Positions 58,853-64,000 of a DNA stretch of 64,000 bases are shown piece after piece; the first letter of the stretch is position 1; the number at the start of each line of letters is the position of its first letter. The notes under the pieces are model-generated. The model was not told where the DNA came from. It worked only from the letters and a program-made list of their open reading frames with translations, and ran no database searches. Origin of the DNA: Cellulomonas avistercoris (GTDB taxonomy: Bacteria > Actinomycetota > Actinomycetes > Actinomycetales > Cellulomonadaceae); assembly GCF_014836445.1 (NCBI RefSeq), contig NZ_JACSQV010000001.1:325999-389998 (forward strand). The letters are read 5' to 3'. A program made the position numbers and the translations under genes.

Positions 58853-59529
58853 GGCGCGAGCTGCTGCTGGCGCTCCATCTCCTCCTGGAGGTACTCCATG
58901 AAGCCGTCCCAGCCGCCGTACTCGTTGATGAGCACGCCGTAGCTGACGAGGAAGTACAGACCCGCCAGGATGCCCAGGACGCTCAGGATGATGCCCGTGA
59001 GCGCGAGGCCGCCGTTGCTGGCCTCACCACGCGCCGCGGCGCCGCGGCCCTTGATGCCGAGCCAGATGCCGATGGCACCGGGCACGACGCCCACGACGAA
59101 GCAGCACAGGACGATCGACAGGATGCCCAGCACGAGCGACCACACGCCCAGCGAGTTGCGCGCGGTGGACTGCGGCTGGCCGTAGCCGGCAGCGCCGTAG
59201 CCACCGGCCTCCTGGCCGTACGCGGGAGCCTGCCCGTAGGCGGGCGGCTGGCCCTGCCCGTAGGCGGGCGGCTGGCCCTGGCCGTACGCGGGGGGCTGCC
59301 CCTGCCCGTACGCGGGCGGCTGCCCGTAGGGCGGCGCCGGCGGCGTCTGGCCGTAGGCGGGCCCGGGCGCGGGTGCCGGGGGCACGTCGGGCGCGGTGCC
59401 CGCCGGGTACGGCGGGACCTCGCCGGCCGCGGGCGGCACGGGCTGGCCGGACGCCGGGTCGGGCGTTCCCGAACCCGTGTCCGGCTCGTCGCGGCTGTAC
59501 GGGTCTCGGGGGTCGTTGGGGGTCGACAT
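58849..59529 (-). CDS. DUF4190-like membrane protein with PPAYGQGQ repeats
   Basis: 226 residues. A disordered N-terminus rich in Pro, Tyr, Gly and Gln carries four or so near-perfect PPAYGQGQ copies (about residues 67-106). Two transmembrane helices follow (LGVWSLVLGILSIVLCCFVVGVVPGAIGIWLG; ALTGIILSVLGILAGLYFLVSYGVL), then a charged tail. Relatives with such tails occur in many actinobacteria with unknown function. AGGGAG before ATG 59529. Confidence 0.87.
   Translation of the reverse strand: MSTPNDPRDPYSRDEPDTGSGTPDPASGQPVPPAAGEVPPYPAGTAPDVPPAPAPGPAYGQTPPAPPYGQPPAYGQGQPPAYGQGQPPAYGQGQPPAYGQAPAYGQEAGGYGAAGYGQPQSTARNSLGVWSLVLGILSIVLCCFVVGVVPGAIGIWLGIKGRGAAARGEASNGGLALTGIILSVLGILAGLYFLVSYGVLINEYGGWDGFMEYLQEEMERQQQLAP
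59212..59331 (-). repeat. 24-base coding repeat (PPAYGQGQ)
   Basis: Tandem 24-base units coding Pro-Pro-Ala-Tyr-Gly-Gln-Gly-Gln, three full and two partial copies, with synonymous differences between copies. Likely to vary in number between strains. Confidence 0.8.
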
Positions 59530-59598
59530 GCAGCACTCCCTGCGTCGGTGGAGACCGGTCGCACCGGCCCGGTGCGGACCGGAGGAAACCGGGTACGG

Positions 59599-59904
59599 TC
59601 AGTGGCCGCCGCGTCGCTGCGCGCGGGCGAGCGTCGCCGCTCCGCCCTGCCCGTGGCCCAGCAGCTGCAGGACCTTGCCCAGGACCAGGGCGACGACGAT
59701 GACGCCCATGCCGACCCAGAAGAGCCAGGCGTACGTGAGGGCCACGCCCAGCGCGGCCACCACGCCTCCGAGGACGACTCCCCACGTCGTCGTCCACGCG
59801 GCGACGGTGCGCCCGTGGTTCGTCGGCGCCGTGGTCGGCGGCAGGTGCATCGTCTCGGTGCGGGTCGGGGTCTGGGAACGGTGGGCCAGCGAGTGATCGG
59901 CCAT
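59599..59904 (-). CDS. HGxxPAAW-family membrane protein
   Basis: 101 residues with two transmembrane helices (TTTWGVVLGGVVAALGVALTY; FWVGMGVIVVALVLGKVLQLL) and the N-terminal motif NHGRTVAAWT, matching the HGxxPAAW family found in actinobacterial trp loci (Val in place of Pro here). Function unknown. AAGGA before ATG 59904. Confidence 0.85.
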   Translation of the reverse strand: MADHSLAHRSQTPTRTETMHLPPTTAPTNHGRTVAAWTTTWGVVLGGVVAALGVALTYAWLFWVGMGVIVVALVLGKVLQLLGHGQGGAATLARAQRRGGH

Positions 59905-59970
59905 CAGAAGTACGTCCTTCGTGCTCGGTTTGCCTCACCCTATCCGAGACCGGACCGGCCGACGCGCTGG

Positions 59971-60582
59971 TCAGGACGGGTCGTCGCCCCGGCTGAGCGC
60001 ATCCCAGTCCGAGCGCTCGTCGACGGGCCCCGCCGGACCGGTCGCGGTGGAGCCGGGACGCTCGTGGCGCCGCGACCCCTGGCGCCAGGTGCCACGCGCC
60101 CGGGCCAGGGCGACACCGAGCGCCACGACGAGCACACCCACGGCGACGGCGGCGACCGGCCCCAGCGTGGTCGTCGTCCGCGCGTCACCGGCCGCCACAC
60201 CCGTGGCCTGCGCCACCGCGCCCGTCACGGCGCCGCTCGGGTCGGCGAGCACCGCGACCCCGGCCGCCGCCACGAGCACCCCGGCACCGGCCACCACGGT
60301 CGCGACGACCCAGCGACCGGCCCGTCCCACGAGCGCGGCCGCGCCGGCCGCCGCGAGCAGCACGAGCGCCGCCGCCGAGGCCTGGGGCGCGACCTCGGAC
60401 CCCGCCACGGCCACGCGGACCCGACCCTCCAGCGCGCTGCTGCCCTCCGCGACCACCCACGTGGGCAGCGCCACGAGACCGACCAGCGCCGCGGCGAGCA
60501 GGAGCAGCAGCACCCACCGCCCGCGACGCGCAGGGCCGTCCGTCACCGTCGGCCGGGAGCCGGCCGTCGACGCACCCGTCAC
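59971..60582 (-). CDS. Trp biosynthesis-associated membrane protein
   Basis: 203 residues with four helices (WVLLLLLAAALVGLVALPTWVV; AAALVLLAAAGAAALV; VVATVVAGAGVLVAAAGVAVLAD; VAAVAVGVLVVALGVALAR). Position after trpE, overlapping it by 4 bases (GTGA), and the fold match the actinobacterial Trp-associated membrane family. Function unknown; a role in tryptophan or precursor handling is inferred from context only. Confidence 0.88.
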   Translation of the reverse strand: MTGASTAGSRPTVTDGPARRGRWVLLLLLAAALVGLVALPTWVVAEGSSALEGRVRVAVAGSEVAPQASAAALVLLAAAGAAALVGRAGRWVVATVVAGAGVLVAAAGVAVLADPSGAVTGAVAQATGVAAGDARTTTTLGPVAAVAVGVLVVALGVALARARGTWRQGSRRHERPGSTATGPAGPVDERSDWDALSRGDDPS

Positions 60583-62156
60583 GGCACGTCGCGACGCAGG
60601 CACGCCGCGAGCTGGACCGCCCGCACGGCGGCCGCCGCCTTGTTCCGCGACTCCTCGTACTCGAGCGCGGGCACCGAGTCGGCGACGATGCCGCCGCCGG
60701 CCTGGACGCTCGCACGGCCGTCCCGGATGACCGCGGTGCGGATCGCGATGGCCATGTCCATGTCCCCGGCGAAGTCGAAGTACCCCACGGTGCCGCCGTA
60801 CACGCCCCGGCGGGCCGGCTCGAGCTCGTCGATCAGCTCGATCGCCCGGGGTTTCGGCGCACCCGAGAGGGTGCCGGCGGGGAACGTCGCCACGAGCGTC
60901 TGCAGCGCCGTGGACCCCGCGCGCAGGCGGCCGACGACCGTCGAGCAGATGTGCATGATGTGCGAGAACCGGCGCACGGCCATGAACTCGACGACCTCGA
61001 CGCTCGTCGGCTCGCACACCTTGACCATGTCGTTGCGCGACAGGTCGACGAGCATGATGTGCTCCGCACGCTCCTTGGGGTCGGCGAGGACCTCGTCGGC
61101 CAGCGCGCGGTCCTGCTCCGGCGTCGTGCCCCGCGGGCGGGACCCCGCGATCGGGAACGTCGTGACGTGGCCGTCGCTGACCTTCACGAGGGTCTCGGGG
61201 CTGGACCCGACGACCGAGAAGTCCCGGCCGTCCGCGTCCTGCAGCGCGAGCAGGTACATGTACGGGCTCGGGTTGACGGTCCGCAGCACGCGGTAGACGT
61301 CCAGGGGGTCCGCCGGGCAGTCCAGGTCCAGGCGCTGCGACAGCACCACCTGGAAGACGTCGCCGTCACGGATCGCCTCCTGGCCGCGCCGGACCTGCTC
61401 CTCGAACTCCTCGCGCGTGCTGCGGAACTCCAGCTCCGGCACCGTCGCGTCCGGGTCGATGACGGCGGGTGCGGGCGGCGCGGGCCGGCGCAGCGCGGCC
61501 TGCATCTCGTCCAGCCGGTGCAGCGCGTCGGCATAGGCCTCGTCGACCCGCTCGTCGGTCGCGTCGAAGTTGATCGCGTTGGCGACGAGCCACACCGACC
61601 CGTCGACGTGGTCGACGGCCGCCAGGTCCGAGGCGAGGAGCATCGTCACCTCGGGGATGCCCAGCTCCTCGGGTGCGAGCGCGCGCAGCGTCGGCTCCCA
61701 GTGCCGGACGACGTCCCAGCCGAGCACCCCCACGAGACCGCCCGTGAGCGGCGGCAGACCGTCGATGCGGGGCGTGTGCAGCACCTCGAGCGTGCGGCCC
61801 AGGACGTCGAGCACGTCGCCCTCGGTCGGCACACCGACCGGCACGTCGCCGGACCACGCGGCACGCCCGTCGCGCACCGACAGGCACGCGCGCGCGGTCA
61901 CGCCGACGAAGGACCAGCGGCCCCAGGTGCCGTCCGACTCGGCGGACTCGAGCACGAACGTGCCGGGCCGTCCTGCCGCGAGCGTGCGGTACAGGCCCAC
62001 GGGCGTCACGTCGTCGGCGAGGAGCCGCCGCACGACGGGCACGACGCGGCGGTCCGCGGCCAGCTCGCGGAAGTCCTCGCGCGTGGGCCAGGTCGCCCCC
62101 CAGGGCAGGTCCGTGGCGGTCGCGCGCGGCGCGGCGGAGACGGACGGCTGGGTCAC
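60579..62156 (-). CDS. trpE: Anthranilate synthase component I
   Basis: 525-residue chorismate-using synthase. Feedback-site region [19 protein letters not shown] near residue 67; catalytic domain with FQVVLSQRL near 285, [15 protein letters not shown] near 350, [22 protein letters not shown] near 380, [21 protein letters not shown] near 440 and GGIVADS near 488. Works with a glutamine amidotransferase subunit (TrpG) not seen here. GTG 62154-62156 overlaps hisI by 4 bases. Confidence 0.97.
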   Translation of the reverse strand: MTQPSVSAAPRATATDLPWGATWPTREDFRELAADRRVVPVVRRLLADDVTPVGLYRTLAAGRPGTFVLESAESDGTWGRWSFVGVTARACLSVRDGRAAWSGDVPVGVPTEGDVLDVLGRTLEVLHTPRIDGLPPLTGGLVGVLGWDVVRHWEPTLRALAPEELGIPEVTMLLASDLAAVDHVDGSVWLVANAINFDATDERVDEAYADALHRLDEMQAALRRPAPPAPAVIDPDATVPELEFRSTREEFEEQVRRGQEAIRDGDVFQVVLSQRLDLDCPADPLDVYRVLRTVNPSPYMYLLALQDADGRDFSVVGSSPETLVKVSDGHVTTFPIAGSRPRGTTPEQDRALADEVLADPKERAEHIMLVDLSRNDMVKVCEPTSVEVVEFMAVRRFSHIMHICSTVVGRLRAGSTALQTLVATFPAGTLSGAPKPRAIELIDELEPARRGVYGGTVGYFDFAGDMDMAIAIRTAVIRDGRASVQAGGGIVADSVPALEYEESRNKAAAAVRAVQLAACLRRDVP

Positions 62157-62611
62157 GGCAGGGCTCCTCGGGAGGTCGGGGCGTCGTCGCCCGCGGACGG
62201 GTCGGACGCTGCGGGGACGACGACCGGCAGGGGGCCGCCGGCCTCGAAGCACGTGCGGGTGCCGGTGTGGCACGCCGCACCGACCTGGTCGACCGTGACG
62301 AGCAGCGCGTCGCCGTCGCAGTCGAGTGCGACCGAGCGCACGTGCTGGACGTGCCCGGACGTGTCGCCCTTGCGCCAGTACTCCTGGCGGGACCGGCTCC
62401 AGAAGGTCACGCGGCCCGTCGTCAGGGTGCGGTGCAGCGCCTCGTCGTCCATCCAGCCGAGCATGAGCACGTCCCGCGTGTCGTGCTGCTGCACGACCGC
62501 GGCGACCAGTCCGGCGTCGTCGCGACGCAGGCGCGCGGCCACGGCGGGGTCGAGGGCGCTGCGCATCTGGCGGCCGTCGGCGGTGGTGGTGGAGGGGTCG
62601 GTCTGCGGCAC
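62153..62611 (-). CDS. hisI: Phosphoribosyl-AMP cyclohydrolase
   Basis: 152-residue HisI opening the ring of phosphoribosyl-AMP in histidine synthesis. Motifs [17 protein letters not shown] near residue 48, [20 protein letters not shown] near 70, and [13 protein letters not shown] with the metal-binding Cys set in [12 protein letters not shown] near 112. Not fused to HisE. Start GTG 62609-62611. hisI directly before trpE is typical for actinobacteria. Confidence 0.95.
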   Translation of the reverse strand: MPQTDPSTTTADGRQMRSALDPAVAARLRRDDAGLVAAVVQQHDTRDVLMLGWMDDEALHRTLTTGRVTFWSRSRQEYWRKGDTSGHVQHVRSVALDCDGDALLVTVDQVGAACHTGTRTCFEAGGPLPVVVPAASDPSAGDDAPTSRGALP

Positions 62612-62626
62612 CCGACGATCCTGCCA

Positions 62627-62642
62627 CGCGCGCGGGCGCGCG
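62627..62642 (-). terminator. Weak candidate terminator after ABC exporter
   Basis: CGCGCG-CGGG-CGCGCG, a 6-bp stem 43 bases after the exporter stop and 16 bases before hisI. Could as well affect hisI leader folding. Confidence 0.3.
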
Positions 62643-62684
62643 GTGCCACCCCGCCGCCGCGGGACGAGCGTTCGCCCGGGCCCG

Positions 62685-64000
62685 TCAGCGGGTCTGCGAG
62701 ACCCAGGCGGAGTGCATCGCCGCGTAGTGGTCACCGCGGGCCACCAGGTCGGCGTGGGTGCCGACCTCGACGACGCGACCCGCGTGCACGACGACGACCA
62801 GGTCCGCCGCCTCCGCGGTGGACAGCCGGTGCGCGATCGTGAGCGTCGTGCGGCCGCGCGCGAGCTCGCGCAGCGCGCGTGCGATCCGCACCTCGGCGAC
62901 GGGGTCCACGGCGGAGGTCGCCTCGTCGAGGAGCAGCAGGTCACCGTCCGCGAGGCGCGCACGCGCGAGCGCGACCAGCTGCCGCTCCCCCGCCGACAGC
63001 AGCTCACCGCGCTGGCCCACCGGCGTGGCCATGCCGGCCGGCAGCTCGGCGACCCAGGTGTCGAGCCCGAGCTCGGCGACGACCCGCTCGACCCGTGCCA
63101 CCGCCTCCGGCGTGAGCCCACCCGTGGGGGCCTCGTCGCGCAGCCCGTACGCGACGTTCTCGGTGAGCGTGCCGTCGAAGAGGAACCCCTCCTGCGGGAC
63201 CAGCACGACACGACGACGCAGGTCGGCCGACGCGATGCGGCGCAGGTCGACCCCGTCGAGGAGCACGGCCCCCGTCGTGGGGTCCATGAACCGGGCCACG
63301 AGCTTGGCCATCGTCGTCTTGCCCGATCCGGTCGCCCCCACGACGGCCACGGACGTGCCGGCCTCGACGTGCAGGTCGACGTCCCGCAGCACGGGCGGAC
63401 CGTCCGGGTAGGCGTAGCCGACGTCCTGGAACGTCAGGGACGCGGGGCCCCGCGGGCTGGCGACGGCGTCGTCGCCGGGCTCGGCGACGTCGACGGGCGT
63501 CTCGAGGACCCCGAGGACGCGCCGCCACCCGGAGATGGCGTTCTGCAGCTCGTTGAGGATCTCGGTGGCCATCTGCACGGGCCCGGTGAACAGCTGGACG
63601 AGGAAGAGGAAGGCCAGGACGCGCCCGACGCTCAGGTCACCCGCGACGCCGAGCCACGTGCCGGCCACCACGACGACCGCCAGGACGAGGTTCGCGACCA
63701 GCACGCCGGACGAGAACACGACGGCCACGAGCGTCTGGGCCCGCACCATCGCGCGCCGGGTCGCAGCCACAGCGGCGTCGATCCGACGCTGCGTCCGGGC
63801 CGACACGCCGTAGGCGCGGATCGTCTCGGCGCCGACGACGGCCTCGGACACGGCACCCAGCATCGCGCCGTACCGCTCCCGGACCGCCGCGTAGCGACGG
63901 TTGACGCCCTTCTGCATCCGCGGCAGCACGACCAGCAGGGGCAGGAAGCAGGCCCACACGAGCAGCGTGAGCTGCCACGAGTAGACCGCCATGAGCGTCG
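62685..64000 (-). CDS. ABC exporter half-transporter, 5' end beyond window
   Basis: At least 435 residues of a type IV ABC exporter (MsbA/LmrA-like), running out of the window at its N-terminal side. The visible part has the last transmembrane helices ([46 protein letters not shown]) and a full ATPase domain: Walker [15 protein letters not shown]-loop [12 protein letters not shown], signature [16 protein letters not shown], Walker [14 protein letters not shown], switch His in [15 protein letters not shown] instead of LSGGQRQ is common in one half of heterodimeric pairs; the partner should lie to the right. Confidence 0.95.
   Translation of the reverse strand, partial: TLMAVYSWQLTLLVWACFLPLLVVLPRMQKGVNRRYAAVRERYGAMLGAVSEAVVGAETIRAYGVSARTQRRIDAAVAATRRAMVRAQTLVAVVFSSGVLVANLVLAVVVVAGTWLGVAGDLSVGRVLAFLFLVQLFTGPVQMATEILNELQNAISGWRRVLGVLETPVDVAEPGDDAVASPRGPASLTFQDVGYAYPDGPPVLRDVDLHVEAGTSVAVVGATGSGKTTMAKLVARFMDPTTGAVLLDGVDLRRIASADLRRRVVLVPQEGFLFDGTLTENVAYGLRDEAPTGGLTPEAVARVERVVAELGLDTWVAELPAGMATPVGQRGELLSAGERQLVALARARLADGDLLLLDEATSAVDPVAEVRIARALRELARGRTTLTIAHRLSTAEAADLVVVVHAGRVVEVGTHADLVARGDHYAAMHSAWVSQTR

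Noticed and set aside
59212..59331. CRISPR-like or mobile repeat array
   Set aside because: The units are in frame within a gene, have no spacers, and code a low-complexity peptide.

Overview
The window is a 64 kb piece of core chromosome from a very GC-rich actinobacterium. GTG starts are common, start and stop codons overlap repeatedly (ATGA or GTGA), and WhiA, an ANTAR regulator, an HGxxPAAW-motif protein, trp-associated membrane genes and the fused actinobacterial peptide-ABC ATPase type are all present. The overall look is of a Cellulomonas-like member of the Micrococcales; that genus guess is inference, since no rRNA is present. No phage, transposon, CRISPR array or genomic island is visible. 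About 52 protein genes and one tRNA fill the window, and no stretch above 300 bases lacks a gene.

Most housekeeping genes lie on the minus strand, so they read from right to left. From the right edge: the end of an ABC exporter; hisI-trpE-trp membrane protein, an HGxxPAAW protein, two DUF4190-like membrane proteins around a DUF2752 protein, then trpC-trpB-trpA-lgt; gltB-gltD; pyk; a glycosyltransferase; a divergent pair of uncharacterised membrane proteins; an isochorismatase-like hydrolase; a short tRNA with anticodon CAA; the ANTAR regulator pdtaR; a branched-chain amino-acid ABC system (livHMGF on plus, livK convergent on minus); polA flanked by a thioesterase and a GNAT enzyme; a DUF485-actP acetate-type symporter operon; a methyltransferase; a complete peptide/nickel-type ABC operon; pfkA; rpsA; coaE; an unrecognised 149-residue protein; uvrB; two tandem TerC genes; a YciI protein; an acyl-CoA dehydrogenase; a GH15 glycosidase and an MBL-fold enzyme; uvrA; an OsmC protein; uvrC-rapZ-yvcK-whiA; and the start of gap at the left edge.

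Functional themes are nucleotide excision repair (uvrA, uvrB, uvrC, polA, with a LexA-like box at uvrA), glycolysis and its control (gap, pfkA, pyk, yvcK), tryptophan and glutamate synthesis, and uptake of peptides, branched-chain amino acids and acetate.

The most interesting non-coding element is a yybP-ykoY-type (manganese) riboswitch before the tandem terC genes. The 3' strand of its P1 helix is exactly complementary over 10 bases to the ribosome-binding site of the first gene. Other points worth attention are a LivH permease with a secreted-type N-terminal domain fused to it, a CAA-anticodon tRNA without the long variable arm expected for leucine, a 619-base antisense overlap between a glycosyltransferase frame and a membrane protein, several perfect palindromes at promoters (pfkA, liv, gltB), and a set of alternative-pairing repeats before trpC.
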